Positions 25,127-34,387 of a DNA stretch of 64,000 nt are shown here, in pieces. The position numbers and the translations under genes were made by a program. This DNA is from JALHMQ01 sp037441125 (GTDB taxonomy: Bacteria; Pseudomonadota; Gammaproteobacteria; Burkholderiales; Burkholderiaceae_F). Where the stretch lies: the NCBI GenBank assembly GCA_037441125.1, contig JBBIST010000004.1, forward strand, positions 21,732 through 85,731, in the 5' to 3' direction. The first letter of the stretch is position 1; the number at the start of each line of letters is the position of its first letter. A model generated the notes under the pieces. It made no database searches. It had not been told where the DNA came from and worked only from the letters and a program-made list of their open reading frames with translations.

Positions 25127-28014
25127 CGCGAACCTCCGTTGCCGCGCGTCGTGTAGGCGAGCCAGAGCTTCCGTGCGGTCGTCATGCCGGGAAATGCTTT
25201 GATCGGCGCGAACTGCGGCGACGTCACCGGCTCCTCGCCGGCGTCGGCCTTGCGGATGCGCACGCTTACGTCGTACCAGGCGGCCTGCCCGGTGATCGGA
25301 TCCGAGTTGGAGACGAACTGCCCGTTGCCGGCGGGCAGCTCCTCGCTGATCAGATGATTGAGCAGGAAGCCCTTGCGCGCTTCGTTGGCGTCGGGCGCGA
25401 GCGCCCAGGCGCCGGCCGCCTTGCCGATCGCGTTCCAGGTCCAGACGGTGTCGGGTTCGACCGCCTCCGAGTGGCGGCAAAGGCAGCGCACGCGGCCCCA
25501 GCGCGATTCGACCCAGATCCAGTCGCCATCGTCGATGCCGGCGGCGCGCGCGGTGCGCGGGTTGACCATCAGCGCGTTGTGCGCGTGGATCTGCCGCAGC
25601 CAGGCATTTTGCGAGTCCCACGAGTGGTACATGGCCATCGGCCGCTGCGTGATCGCCGCCAGCGGAAAGGCCTGCGTGTCGGCTGCCTGCGCCTCGAGCG
25701 GCGGGTAGTAAAACGGCAGCGGATCGAAGTAGGTGGCGATGCGTTGGCGCAGTTGCGCCGGCGGCTTGCGCGAGACGCCCTTGCCCTGCGCCGCGGTGCG
25801 GAACTTCTGCAGCACTTCCGAGTACAGGTGGATCAGGATCGGCTCGGCGTAGCGCGTGATGCGGTTGCGCCGCGACCATTCGAGATAGCCCTGGTTCCAG
25901 TTGCGCATGTACTGGTACGACGGAGGCAGCTCGTGGCGGAAGACGCAGTTGTTCTTCTCGTACATCTGCCACTGCTGCGGGTTGGGTTCGCCGCGCATGA
26001 ACTTCTCGCCGCTGCGGCCGCGCCAGCCGGAGAGAAAGCCGATGCCGGAGCCGGGCTCGGTCTCGTAGTTGACGATGAAGTCGGGGTAGTTGCGGAACTT
26101 GCGCGTGCCGTCGGGCCGGGTGAAGGCGGGTAGTTTGAGCCGCGAGGCCAGCTCGATCAGCACTTCCTGGAACGGCTTGCACTGGCCGGTCGGCGGCAGG
26201 ATCGGCACGCGCACCGAGTCGACCGGGCCGTCGAACTCCGAGATCGGCCGGTCGAGCATCGACATCACGTCGTGCCGCTCCAGGTAGGTGGTGTCGGGAA
26301 GCACCAGATCGGCGAAGGCGGTGGTCTCCGACTGGAAGGCGTCGCACACGACCAGGAACGGGATCTTGTAGTCGCCGTTGTCGTCCTTGTCGTTGAGCAT
26401 CTTGCGCACCTCGACCGTGTTCATGGTCGAGTTCCAGGCCATGTTGGCCATGAAGATCAGCAGCGTGTCGATCCGGTACGGGTCGCCGCGCCAGGCGTTG
26501 GTGATCACGTTGTGCATCAGGCCGTGCACCGACAGCGGGTACTCCCACGAAAACGCCTTGTCGATGCGTACCGGGTTGCCGTCGTCGTCGACGAACAGGT
26601 CGTCGGGGTCTGCCGGCCAGCCGAGCGCCATGCCGTCGAGCGGCCGGTTCGGCTGCACCGCGCGATGGGTGTTGGGGGGCCGCGCGCAGGGAGGGATCGG
26701 GCGCGGGAACGGCGCTTTGTGGCGGAAGCCGCCGGGACGGTCGATCGTGCCCAGCAGCGACATCAGGATCGCCAGCGCGCGGATCGACTGGAAGCCGTTG
26801 GAATGCGCGGCCAACCCGCGCATCGCATGGAACGCGACCGGGTTGCCGGTCACCGATTCGTGCTCGACGCCCCAGGCATCGGTCCAGGCGATCGGCAGTT
26901 CGATTTTCTCGTCGCGCGCGGTGATGCCGAGTTCGTGCGCCAGGCGCTTGATCGTCGCCGCCGCAACGCCGGTGATGCCGCTCGCCCACGCGGCCGTGCA
27001 GTGTTGCACGCGCTCCTGCAGCAGTTGAAAGGCGGGCTTGACCGGCGTGCCGTCGTGCAGCTTGAAGCTGCCGAACAGGTACGGATCGGCGCCCGGGGTG
27101 TGCGTGACCACCGGCCGGTCGCCGATGCGGTCCCACCAGAGCTTGTTCTGCGGGTCGTAGCAGGCTTCTTCCTCGGGCACCTCGGTGCGCACGAACATGC
27201 CGAACTCGTCGTTCGCTTGATCGACGTTGACGAGCTGGCCGGCATTGGTGTAGCGGACCAGGAAGTCGCGGTCGTAAAGTCCCTGGGCGATCAGCTCGTG
27301 GATCAGCGCCAGCAGCAGGGCGCCGTCGGTGCCGGGCCGGATCGGCACCCACTCGTCGGCGATCGCCGAGTAGCCGGTGCGCACCGGATTGATCGAGACG
27401 AAGCGGCCGCCGCGCCGCTTGAACTTGCTGATCGCGATCTTCAGCGGGTTCGAGTGATGGTCCTCGGCGGTGCCGATCATGAAGAACAGTCGGGCGCGCT
27501 CGAGATCGGGTCCGCCGAACTCCCAGAACGAGCCGCCGATCGTGTAGATCATCCCGGCGGCCATGTTCACCGAGCAGAAGCCGCCGTGGGCGGCGTAGTT
27601 CGGCGTGCCGAACTGGCGCGCGAAGAGCCCCGTGAGCGCCTGCATCTGGTCGCGGCCGGTGAAGAGCGCAAACCTCTTCGGATCGCTGGCGCGGATCTTC
27701 GCCAGCCGGTCGCCGAGCAGCTCGAAGGCGCGCTCCCAGGAGATCGGCTCGAAGTCGCCGTCGCCGCGTTGCGCCCCCGGCCGGCGCAGCAGCGGCTGCG
27801 TCAGCCGTGCCGGCGAGTACTGCTTCATGATCCCCGACGAGCCCTTGGCGCAGATCACGCCCTGGTTGATCGGATGCTCGGGATTGCCGTCGATGTAGCG
27901 GATGCGACCGTCGTGCAGATGCACGCGGATGCCGCAGCGGCAGGCGCACATGTAGCAGGTGGTCGTTCGCACCTCGGTGGCAGGAGCGGTCGCGGTCGGA
28001 TCGTGGAGGGGCAC
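25123..28014 (-). CDS. soeA: SoeA, molybdopterin subunit of cytoplasmic sulfite:quinone oxidoreductase
   Basis: 963 residues from GTG 28014. [4Fe-4S] motif near the N-terminus (C20-x2-C23-x3-C27, then C55 in GVICAKG) and molybdopterin-oxidoreductase blocks (SINPVRTGYSAIADEW, MLNDKDDNGDYK, DLVLPDTTYLERHD). There is no Tat signal, which places the enzyme in the cytoplasm and fits SoeABC rather than a periplasmic polysulfide or thiosulfate reductase. SoeABC oxidises sulfite to sulfate directly. The start is uncertain because the ribosome site is weak. Confidence 0.9.
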   Translation of the reverse strand: MPLHDPTATAPATEVRTTTCYMCACRCGIRVHLHDGRIRYIDGNPEHPINQGVICAKGSSGIMKQYSPARLTQPLLRRPGAQRGDGDFEPISWERAFELLGDRLAKIRASDPKRFALFTGRDQMQALTGLFARQFGTPNYAAHGGFCSVNMAAGMIYTIGGSFWEFGGPDLERARLFFMIGTAEDHHSNPLKIAISKFKRRGGRFVSINPVRTGYSAIADEWVPIRPGTDGALLLALIHELIAQGLYDRDFLVRYTNAGQLVNVDQANDEFGMFVRTEVPEEEACYDPQNKLWWDRIGDRPVVTHTPGADPYLFGSFKLHDGTPVKPAFQLLQERVQHCTAAWASGITGVAAATIKRLAHELGITARDEKIELPIAWTDAWGVEHESVTGNPVAFHAMRGLAAHSNGFQSIRALAILMSLLGTIDRPGGFRHKAPFPRPIPPCARPPNTHRAVQPNRPLDGMALGWPADPDDLFVDDDGNPVRIDKAFSWEYPLSVHGLMHNVITNAWRGDPYRIDTLLIFMANMAWNSTMNTVEVRKMLNDKDDNGDYKIPFLVVCDAFQSETTAFADLVLPDTTYLERHDVMSMLDRPISEFDGPVDSVRVPILPPTGQCKPFQEVLIELASRLKLPAFTRPDGTRKFRNYPDFIVNYETEPGSGIGFLSGWRGRSGEKFMRGEPNPQQWQMYEKNNCVFRHELPPSYQYMRNWNQGYLEWSRRNRITRYAEPILIHLYSEVLQKFRTAAQGKGVSRKPPAQLRQRIATYFDPLPFYYPPLEAQAADTQAFPLAAITQRPMAMYHSWDSQNAWLRQIHAHNALMVNPRTARAAGIDDGDWIWVESRWGRVRCLCRHSEAVEPDTVWTWNAIGKAAGAWALAPDANEARKGFLLNHLISEELPAGNGQFVSNSDPITGQAAWYDVSVRIRKADAGEEPVTSPQFAPIKAFPGMTTARKLWLAYTTRGNGGSR

Positions 28015-28281
28015 GGGTTCGCTTCGGAGGGTCGCGCGTCGAGCCGCGCGCGGCGAGTCTAGGCGCGCGCGGCAGCCATGGGCGGCTGACCACAAGGCGC
28101 GCCGGTGCAATTTCGCGGCTCGCGCCGCGCGCTGTCTACTCCCGATCCAGGGTGGGTCGGTCCTCACCCACGTTGGTAGGCCAAGCGTGTGTCATCGCTG
28201 GGATACTTCGGCCTCGCTCGACCTTGCGCCGAGCACGAGCTTCTCGTCGCCGCAGGCGAAATCGCACTCGCCAGGAACGCC
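28015..28281. other. Divergent non-coding region upstream of soeA and a phosphodiesterase gene
   Basis: 267 bases with no convincing gene. It contains an inverted repeat GTGGGT-N8-ACCCAC (28152-28171). No clear promoter boxes are recognisable by eye. Confidence 0.5.
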
Positions 28282-28791
28282 ATGAAGGTCTGCATCGTCT
28301 CCGACAGCCACGACCGCGGCGACCTTCTGGCGCGCGCCGTCGAGCGCGGTCGTGACTGGGGCGCGCGCGCGGTCCTGCACTGCGGCGACGTGATCGGAGC
28401 GCACACGCTGCGCGCGGCACTCGCGCTCGGCCTGCCGCTGCACGTGATCCACGGCAACAACCTCGGCGACGTGCCGGCGATGGTGCGCCTGGCGCGCGAC
28501 TCCGACGGCCGACTCAGCTATCACGGCGGCGAGGCGGACCTCGAACTCGCCGGCCGGCGCCTGTTCCTGATCCACTACCCGCACCTGGCGCACGGCATGG
28601 CGCTGACCGGCGACTTCGACGCCGTGTTCTGCGGCCACAGCCATCGCGCCGCGATCGACCATGTGACGCATGTGCGCGGTGGGCGCACGGTGGTCGTCAA
28701 CCCGGGCACGGTGGCCGGTCTCGGCGCGCCGGTGACGCTGGCGCTCGGCGATCTCGAGACCCTGACGTTCGCAGTGCACACCCTCGACTAG
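28282..28791 (+). CDS. YfcE/MJ0936-family metallophosphoesterase
   Basis: 169 residues with the full set of metal-binding motifs: DSHDR, HCGDV, HGNN, IHYPHLAHG and GHSHRA. These small enzymes hydrolyse phosphodiesters; the natural substrate is generally unknown. The following gene starts 13 bases later. The name yfcE is a family label, not a proven orthologue. Confidence 0.88.
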   Translation: MKVCIVSDSHDRGDLLARAVERGRDWGARAVLHCGDVIGAHTLRAALALGLPLHVIHGNNLGDVPAMVRLARDSDGRLSYHGGEADLELAGRRLFLIHYPHLAHGMALTGDFDAVFCGHSHRAAIDHVTHVRGGRTVVVNPGTVAGLGAPVTLALGDLETLTFAVHTLD

Positions 28792-28804
28792 CAAGGGGCG
28801 GAAG

Positions 28805-29590
28805 ATGATGCGATGGCTGGCGCTCGTGGCGACGGCAACGGCGTTCAGTGCCAGTGCTGCCGCCGTGACGTTGCAGGCGTCGTCGCTCAAGGTGGGCGAC
28901 GTCGAGGTGCCGATCGAGATCGCGCGGCCGGCCGGCGCCGGGCCGTTTCCGGGGTTGATCTACATCCATGCGCGGCGCGGCTTCGACGATCCCGACCGCG
29001 AACACATGCGCACGCTGGCGGCGCAGGGCTTCCTCGTGCTCGCCCCGGACTGGCAGACCGGCCGCATGATCGAGCGCTGGCCGGTGCGGCACACCGAGGA
29101 GTCGGAGCAGGACGTCGAGGCGGCGTTGAACGCGCTGCTTGCGCGCGGCGACGTCTGCAAGGGGCCGGTCGGCATCGTCGGCATCTCGCGCGGGCCGTAC
29201 TACGCGATCCGGCTCGCTGCGCGGCGGCCGGCGGACGTGGCGGCGATCGTCGCCTACTACGGGCACTTCCAGAACCCGAACGCGCCCGAGCCGCTGCAGA
29301 TCTATTCGATCGCGCCGGAAGTGATGCAGATCACGGCGCCGGTGCTGATGCTGATCGGCGACGCCGACTTCGAAGTGCGGCGCATCGTCAACGGTCGCGC
29401 GTTCTATGCGCTGCTCGAGCGCGGTGTGCCGGTGGAACTGCAGATGTATCCGATGGCGCGGCGCGCGTTCGACTTCCGGCGCGACGCCTCGCCGGAAGAG
29501 CGCATCGCCACGCGCCATGCACGCAGCCGCGCGCGCGAGTGGCTGGTGCGGCACATGAACCTGACTGCCGACGCCCGCTGCCGGCGGTGA
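28805..29590 (+). CDS. Exported dienelactone-hydrolase-like protein
   Basis: 261 residues. The first 20 residues look like a signal peptide (LALVATATAFSASAAA). An alpha/beta hydrolase fold of the DLH family follows, with HARRGFDDPDREH near 50-62, a GISRGPYYA nucleophile elbow near 137-145 (Ser), and a GDADFE block near 186-191 carrying the acid. The canonical DLH nucleophile is Cys, so Ser marks a related hydrolase. Substrate unknown. Confidence 0.78.
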   Translation: MMRWLALVATATAFSASAAAVTLQASSLKVGDVEVPIEIARPAGAGPFPGLIYIHARRGFDDPDREHMRTLAAQGFLVLAPDWQTGRMIERWPVRHTEESEQDVEAALNALLARGDVCKGPVGIVGISRGPYYAIRLAARRPADVAAIVAYYGHFQNPNAPEPLQIYSIAPEVMQITAPVLMLIGDADFEVRRIVNGRAFYALLERGVPVELQMYPMARRAFDFRRDASPEERIATRHARSRAREWLVRHMNLTADARCRR

Positions 29591-29773
29591 AGGAGCAGGG
29601 CGGCCGACTCCGCTTGCAGCCAAAGAAGCGATCGCCGCCGGCCCGGCGAGGTCGCCGGGGTCGGTCGCCGTCCCGCATCGGCGGGAAGGCGCCCGGGTGC
29701 GGGCAAGCCCCCCGTGCATCGGCGCCCGGACTGCGCTTCAATGAGCACTCCGACGAGCCAACGGGAGAACGCC
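29591..29773. other. 183-base non-coding stretch before a DsrC-like gene
   Basis: It holds imperfect G/C repeats (GTCGCCGGGGTCGG and similar) but no recognisable gene. GGGAGAA just before 29774 is a ribosome site. Confidence 0.4.
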
Positions 29774-30136
29774 ATGACGCTGTCCACTGACGCCGTCCGC
29801 GGCCGACAGTTCGAACCCGACCCGCGCTTTCGCCATGCTCCGGCCGAGTGGACGCCGGACGTGGCGCAGGAGGTCGCGCGCAGCGAGAACCTGGTCCTGA
29901 GCGACGATCACTGGCAGGTCGTGCGCGCCCTGCAGGAGTTCTACGCGCGCCACGAGGAGACGCCGGTCGTGCTCACTGAACTGCACGATGCGCTGGAAGA
30001 GAAGTTCCACCACAAGGGCGGCATCAGATACCTGTACACGCTCTTGCCCGGCGGCCCGATCGCCCAGGGCTGCCGGCTCGCCGGCCTGAGCGCACCGGGC
30101 GGCGCGATCGACCGCGGCTTCGGCTCGGTCGCGTGA
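29774..30136 (+). CDS. DsrC/TusE-family protein with one cysteine
   Basis: 120 residues. The family core (LSDDHWQVVRALQEFY near 42-57, GGIRYLYTLLPGGP near 82-95) is clear, but the tail is AQGCRLAGLSAPGGAIDRGFGSVA: the inner cysteine is kept (Cys100), the terminal one is missing, and the arm is extended. It cannot make the DsrC intramolecular disulfide. It is followed 61 bases later by a rhodanese gene, which suggests a sulfur-relay pair. Confidence 0.87.
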   Translation: MTLSTDAVRGRQFEPDPRFRHAPAEWTPDVAQEVARSENLVLSDDHWQVVRALQEFYARHEETPVVLTELHDALEEKFHHKGGIRYLYTLLPGGPIAQGCRLAGLSAPGGAIDRGFGSVA

Positions 30137-30197
30137 TCGCTGCCTGGGCGCGCGAGGCCGGCGTCGCCCGAGCAGTTGCAGCGAGCGGGCGCCGCGC

Positions 30198-30713
30198 ATG
30201 AAGCGCTATGCCGACCTGTTGGCGGCGGCGCAGGCGCGCGTGCGCGAGCTCATGCCCTGGGAGGTGGCGGCGAGGCTGCGGCAGCCCGATCCGCCGCTGC
30301 TGCTCGACGTGCGCGAGCCAGCCGAGTTCGCGCAGGCGCGCATCGCCGGCTCGATCAACGTGCCGCGTGGCCTGCTCGAGGCCGCGTGCGAGTGGGACTA
30401 CGACGACACTGAGCCTGTGCTCGCCGGCGGCCGCGAGCGGCCGATCGTGGTCATGTGCCGCTCCGGACACCGCTCGTTGCTGGCCGCCGACCTCATGATG
30501 GCGATGGGTTTCGCCGACGTGGTGTCGATGAAGACCGGCGTGCGCGGCTGGAACGACGCCGAGTTACCGCTGGTCGAAGATTCGGGTGTCGGAGTCGATG
30601 CGGATCGCGCCGAGGCGTTCCTCGCCTCGCGCGTGCGGACCGATCAACGGCGGCCGCGAGGCGCGTTGAGCGCGGCGGCTGCCGATGCAGCCGACCCCGC
30701 GCGCCGGCGGTGA
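30198..30713 (+). CDS. Single-domain rhodanese-like sulfurtransferase
   Basis: 171 residues with LLLDVREPAEFAQARIAGSINVP near 34-56 and active-site loop VVMCRSGHRS (Cys87). No signal peptide, so cytoplasmic. Rhodaneses of sulfur oxidizers load sulfur onto TusA. Here it is near a one-Cys DsrC-like gene rather than next to tusA-dsrE2, which is at 43 kb. The last 30 residues are disordered and alanine-rich. Confidence 0.88.
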   Translation: MKRYADLLAAAQARVRELMPWEVAARLRQPDPPLLLDVREPAEFAQARIAGSINVPRGLLEAACEWDYDDTEPVLAGGRERPIVVMCRSGHRSLLAADLMMAMGFADVVSMKTGVRGWNDAELPLVEDSGVGVDADRAEAFLASRVRTDQRRPRGALSAAAADAADPARRR

Positions 30714-30793
30714 TTGCGGTCACGTCGCTGTCGCCAGACCGCGATTTGATGCAAGCTGCGGCCGGCGCGCAACAGAAACCGGAGGCTCACGCC

Positions 30794-31207
30794 ATGTTCG
30801 GACCGATCACGATTCCATTCGGAGCGAAGCTCCTGTTCAACACCGTCAAGCTCAAGCCCGGTGTCGCCTACGACGATATCGAGCTGGCGCTGGCCGAGAT
30901 GTGCAGCGTGGTCAAGGAGACCTACGGCGGCGACCAAGGCGGCTTCATCGCCGGACAGGTGTTCCGCTTCTCGGGCTTCGTCTCCGACGAGGGTTCGCTC
31001 GGTGCCGACCGCAGCGCCGATCACGACGTCGTGATCGTCACCTACTGGCGCTCGTTCGAGCAGCACGAGCGCTCGCACGCCGACGCGGTGTTCCGCGAGA
31101 AGTTCGCGGCGCTGGCGCAGATGTGCAGCGAGACCAAGGAACTCGGCTACGACATGCTGTGGCAGGGCGCGCCGGAGGCGGCAGCCGAGCACCGCAAGGC
31201 GGCCTGA
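30794..31207 (+). CDS. Small unknown protein, possibly of a ferredoxin-like (ABM/Dabb-type) fold
   Basis: 137 residues behind a GGAGG site. The sequence alternates beta strands and helices (LFNTVKLKPGVAYDDIELAL, then FRFSGFVSD, VVIVTYWRSFEQHERSHAD, FREKFAALAQMC), similar in feel to dimeric ferredoxin-like monooxygenase or heme-binding domains. Two cysteines (near 36 and 111) are in helices. Function unknown; placed after the rhodanese gene, convergent with the apr operon. Confidence 0.55.
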   Translation: MFGPITIPFGAKLLFNTVKLKPGVAYDDIELALAEMCSVVKETYGGDQGGFIAGQVFRFSGFVSDEGSLGADRSADHDVVIVTYWRSFEQHERSHADAVFREKFAALAQMCSETKELGYDMLWQGAPEAAAEHRKAA

Positions 31208-31244
31208 CCCGGCCGGCCGCATGCCGGCGTGCGCCGGCCTCGGG
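31208..31244. terminator. Candidate bidirectional hairpin between convergent operons
   Basis: GGCCGGC (31211-31217) pairs with GCCGGCC (31233-31239), extended by CCC/GGG past a 2-nt bulge. It sits between the unknown gene ending at 31207 and the last gene of the apr operon. No T-run. Confidence 0.4.
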
Positions 31245-31283
31245 CGATTGACTCCGTGGCACGCTCGGCGTGAACGGCGCCGC

Positions 31284-31445
31284 CTACGGCTTTTTCGGCG
31301 TCGTGTACTCGGCGACCTTCTGGAACGGCTCCCAGACGGTTTCGAAGCCGACGAAGCCCTTTTCGTTCGCCGGCTTCTGCCGCGTGGTCAAGAAACGCGC
31401 ATGGCCGTCGGGCACCTTGGCGACGGGTTTTTTCTGCTCGCTCAC
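31284..31445 (-). CDS. 53-codon small protein at the end of the sat-apr operon
   Basis: GTG start at 31445 preceded by AGAGAGGTGA. The product is 53 residues (starts MSEQKKPVAKVPDGHARF, includes EKGFVGFETVWEPF), rich in lysine and aromatic residues, with no cysteine or membrane segment. It starts 77 bases after the peptidyl-prolyl isomerase gene on the same strand. A good ribosome site, protein-like composition and operon position support a real gene. Function unknown. Confidence 0.6.
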   Translation of the reverse strand: MSEQKKPVAKVPDGHARFLTTRQKPANEKGFVGFETVWEPFQKVAEYTTPKKP

Positions 31446-31522
31446 GAGTCACCTCTCTTGTGCGGAAGGTCTGGTCTGCAACTGCAACGAACTCGTTCGT
31501 TGCCCTTCAACGATGCCGCTGC

Positions 31523-32032
31523 TCAAACCGGCCGCAGCAGCGACGGATCGACAGCCGCGCCTGCCGCGACCGTCCCGCCGGCCCGCGTTTCTTCAGCGGT
31601 GGCGTCGCGCACGGTCAGCACCTCGAGCCTGAAGACCACCTGCCGGCCGCACAGCGGATTGTTGCCGTCGACGGTCAGCGTCTCGTCGTCCAGGTGGGTG
31701 ACGAGAAAGCTGCGCGTCTGTCCGCGGTCGTTTTCCATCAGGATCGAAGTGCCGACCTGCCGGTACTCCTCGGGGACATTGTCGATGTCATCGGTGAAGA
31801 CCAGCGACTCGTCGCGAGGACCGAAGATCTGATCGCCGTCGATCGGCACTTCGATGATGTCGCCCGCGGACCTGCCCTCCAGCTCCCGGTGCACCGAGGG
31901 GGCGAGGATCTCGTTGTGCCCATGCACGTAGCCCAGCGGGAATTCGACCCGCGTCAGGACATGCCCGGTCTTGCGGTCGGTCACCGAGTAGGTGAGTTCG
32001 ACGAACTTGCCGTCGCCGATGGTTTCAGTCAT
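31523..32032 (-). CDS. FKBP-type (SlyD-like) peptidyl-prolyl isomerase
   Basis: 169 residues. FKBP-like core (FVELTYSVTD near 10-19, LGYVHGHNEILAPSVHREL near 33-51, IFGPRDESLVF near 69-79, FLVTHLDDETLTVDGNNPL near 108-126) with the insert domain of SlyD-type proteins. It is downstream of aprBA, where it may help fold or mature Apr or Sat. It lacks the His/Cys-rich metal tail of E. coli SlyD. Confidence 0.82.
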   Translation of the reverse strand: MTETIGDGKFVELTYSVTDRKTGHVLTRVEFPLGYVHGHNEILAPSVHRELEGRSAGDIIEVPIDGDQIFGPRDESLVFTDDIDNVPEEYRQVGTSILMENDRGQTRSFLVTHLDDETLTVDGNNPLCGRQVVFRLEVLTVRDATAEETRAGGTVAAGAAVDPSLLRPV

Positions 32033-32052
32033 GCCGGGTCCGAACGAGTTCT

Positions 32053-32460
32053 TCAGAAGATCGACGCACCGAAGATCCTGACTTGTCCGTGTTCATAGCC
32101 CAAGACGAGCCGGCCCAGCCACTCACCCGGCTTCTTGGTGCTGCGCTGGCGGTACAGCACCGTCACGTGCTCGCCGCGGCGGATGATGCCGAGCGCGTCG
32201 AAGTCCTCCGACAGGCTTCTCGCCAGCTCGCTGTTGGCGAACTGGTGGCCGGCGACCACCTGGTTCATGGCCAGCGCCAGGGAGCTCGAGAAGTTCTTGA
32301 CGAACTCTCCGTACTTGCCCTCGTTCGAGTGCTTGATCAGATCGCGCCACAGCGGACGCGCGAGGGCGAGGATTTCCTCGTCGGTCTTGTCGCCGATGTT
32401 CACGCGCAACTCGTCGCCAGCAGCGGAGACCGGCTTCATGGGGCTCAGGACCGCCGACAT
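32053..32460 (-). CDS. Unknown small protein linked to aprA
   Basis: 135 residues from ATG 32460, behind GAGG; an upstream ATG at 32589 would overlap aprA by 71 bases. The protein (DKTDEEILALARPLWRDLIKHSN, then FSSSLALAMN, then GRLVLGYEHGQVRIFGASIF) has a helix then beta-sheet order that could be an NTF2-like (SnoaL) fold. It has no cysteine. It starts 58 bases after aprA, so probably the same transcript. Function unknown. Confidence 0.6.
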   Translation of the reverse strand: MSAVLSPMKPVSAAGDELRVNIGDKTDEEILALARPLWRDLIKHSNEGKYGEFVKNFSSSLALAMNQVVAGHQFANSELARSLSEDFDALGIIRRGEHVTVLYRQRSTKKPGEWLGRLVLGYEHGQVRIFGASIF

Positions 32461-32518
32461 GCTGGCCTCTGGTGCAGCGCGCGCAGGGTCGGCGCGGGCT
32501 TGCGCCCTGGGGACATGG

Positions 32519-34387
32519 CTACTCCGTCTCCGACACAAGGTGATAGCAAGGCGCCTTCTCCATCGTGTACTCGCCGGTCTCCGGATCACGGCGCGAGACC
32601 GTCAGCACGTGCCAGTTCTCGTCGTCCAGCTTCATCGCGTCGCCGCGGTAGTAGTAGCCCGGCCAACGGGTCTCCTTGCGGAACAACGTGTGCTGCATCA
32701 CGCACTCGGCGGCGCGGTGACGGTGCTTGAGTTCCCACGCCCGCAGCAGCTCGTGAATATCCTGCGCCGCCAGGTTATCGAGGTCCTCCTCCATGATCCT
32801 GAGCTTCTTCAGGCCGATGTTCAGGAGTTTCTCATTGGTCATGTAGTTGACAGTCACGCCGCCGCAATACTCGTCCATCAGCTTCTGCAGGCGGTCCAGG
32901 CCCTGCTTGGGATTGATGTAGTGCGGGTTCACGTCGCCGGCGACGATCGCGTTGCGATAGATCCGGTAGTGCTCGAGCGGCTTGTAGATCTCCTGCCTGC
33001 GGCGCTCGAGCTGCGCGTCGGAGACGACGATGCCTTCGGCCTTGCCGTCGTCGATGTACTTGCAGGCGGCCTTGGCGGCGAGACGGCCTTCGGTGAACGA
33101 GCCGGAGGAGAAGGCGTGCGGCGTGCCGCCGACCGCGTCGCCGGCGCCGAACAGGCCTTCGACCGTCGTCATCCGGTTGTAGCCCCAGAAGTACTCGGGC
33201 GGCGAAACGTCCTCCGGGCCCGAGCACCAGGCGCCCGAGCCGGTCGCGTGCGAGCCCATCACGTAGGGCTCGGAAGTGGTCAGTTCGGGATTCTCGTTTT
33301 TCGGATCGACGTCGGTGGCGGCCCAAAGCACCGCCTGGCCGACGGTCATGCCGAGGAAGTTCTCCCAGCCGACCTCTTCCAGGTGCGGATCCTGGAAGGC
33401 GCGCATGGTCACCATGTGGATCGGACCGCGACCGGCGTTGACTTCGTTGATCAAGGCATGGTTGCGCAGGCAGGTCGGGATCGGCCGGTGCGTCAGGTGC
33501 GAGGCTTCCGGATCGAGGTACTCCTTGCCGACCATCTGTTGCAGCGCCGGGAACCACTTGGATTCGTACTCTTCGCCCAGGCAGTTCTGCGTATAGGTCT
33601 TCAGGTGCAGAAAGTAGGCGCCGACCGGACCGTAGCCGTCCTTGAAGCGCGCCAGCACGATGCGGTTTTCCATCTGCGTCATCTTGGCTCCGGCGTCGAT
33701 CATCAGCCCATAGGCGGATGCCGACGACCACGGTGCGTACCAGGTGCGGCCCGAGCCCTCGCCCACCGAGCGCGGCTTGAAGATGTTCGAGGCGCCGCCG
33801 GCACCGCAGATTACGGTCTTGGATTTGAAGACGTGGTAGTTGCCGGTGCGGACGTTGAAGCCGACCGCTCCGGCCACCCGGTTCGGCTTGGCTTCGTCCA
33901 TCAACAGGTGGGTGACGCAGATGCGGTTGAAGACCTTGTCCGCCGACTTCTTGGCGGCCTCGGCGACGATCGGCTTGTAGGACTCGCCGTGGATCATGAT
34001 CTGCCATCGACCCTCGCGCAGATAGCGTCCGGTCTTCGGGTCCTTCATGATCGGCAGGCCCCACTCTTCGAACTGGTGCACGGTCGAGTCGACGTGACGG
34101 GCCATGTCGAACAGCAAATCCTCGCGCACCAGCCCCATCAGGTCGATGCGCGCGTAGCGGACATGGTCCTCGGGCTTGTTCTCGCCCCAGCGCGTGCCCA
34201 TGTAGCAGTTGATCGCGTACAGGCCCTGGGCGACCGCGCCGGAGCGATCGATGTTGGCCTTCTCGGCGATGACGATTTTCTTGTTCTGACCCCAGAACCT
34301 CGCCTCCCAGGCGGCGCCGGTGCCGCCCAGACCCGCACCGACCACCAGGATGTCGATGCCGTCTTCGATGATCGTGTTGTAGGCCAT
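32519..34387 (-). CDS. aprA: AprA, adenylylsulfate reductase alpha subunit (FAD)
   Basis: 622 residues from ATG 34387. FAD Rossmann motif LVVGAGLGGTGAAWE near 14-28, HGESYKPIVAEAA, GEGSGRTWYAPWSS and THRPIPTCLRNH for APS binding. Oxidises sulfite plus AMP to APS. Its ATG shares a base with the aprB stop (TAATG). Normal length. Confidence 0.97.
   Translation of the reverse strand: MAYNTIIEDGIDILVVGAGLGGTGAAWEARFWGQNKKIVIAEKANIDRSGAVAQGLYAINCYMGTRWGENKPEDHVRYARIDLMGLVREDLLFDMARHVDSTVHQFEEWGLPIMKDPKTGRYLREGRWQIMIHGESYKPIVAEAAKKSADKVFNRICVTHLLMDEAKPNRVAGAVGFNVRTGNYHVFKSKTVICGAGGASNIFKPRSVGEGSGRTWYAPWSSASAYGLMIDAGAKMTQMENRIVLARFKDGYGPVGAYFLHLKTYTQNCLGEEYESKWFPALQQMVGKEYLDPEASHLTHRPIPTCLRNHALINEVNAGRGPIHMVTMRAFQDPHLEEVGWENFLGMTVGQAVLWAATDVDPKNENPELTTSEPYVMGSHATGSGAWCSGPEDVSPPEYFWGYNRMTTVEGLFGAGDAVGGTPHAFSSGSFTEGRLAAKAACKYIDDGKAEGIVVSDAQLERRRQEIYKPLEHYRIYRNAIVAGDVNPHYINPKQGLDRLQKLMDEYCGGVTVNYMTNEKLLNIGLKKLRIMEEDLDNLAAQDIHELLRAWELKHRHRAAECVMQHTLFRKETRWPGYYYRGDAMKLDDENWHVLTVSRRDPETGEYTMEKAPCYHLVSETE

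Noticed and set aside
24395..28093. A 1232-codon minus-strand frame spanning the soeA region and ending at the soeB stop.
   Set aside because: Only the last part is in the SoeB frame; the long N-terminal part is a shifted reading of soeA. SoeA and SoeB are separate genes that overlap by ATGA.
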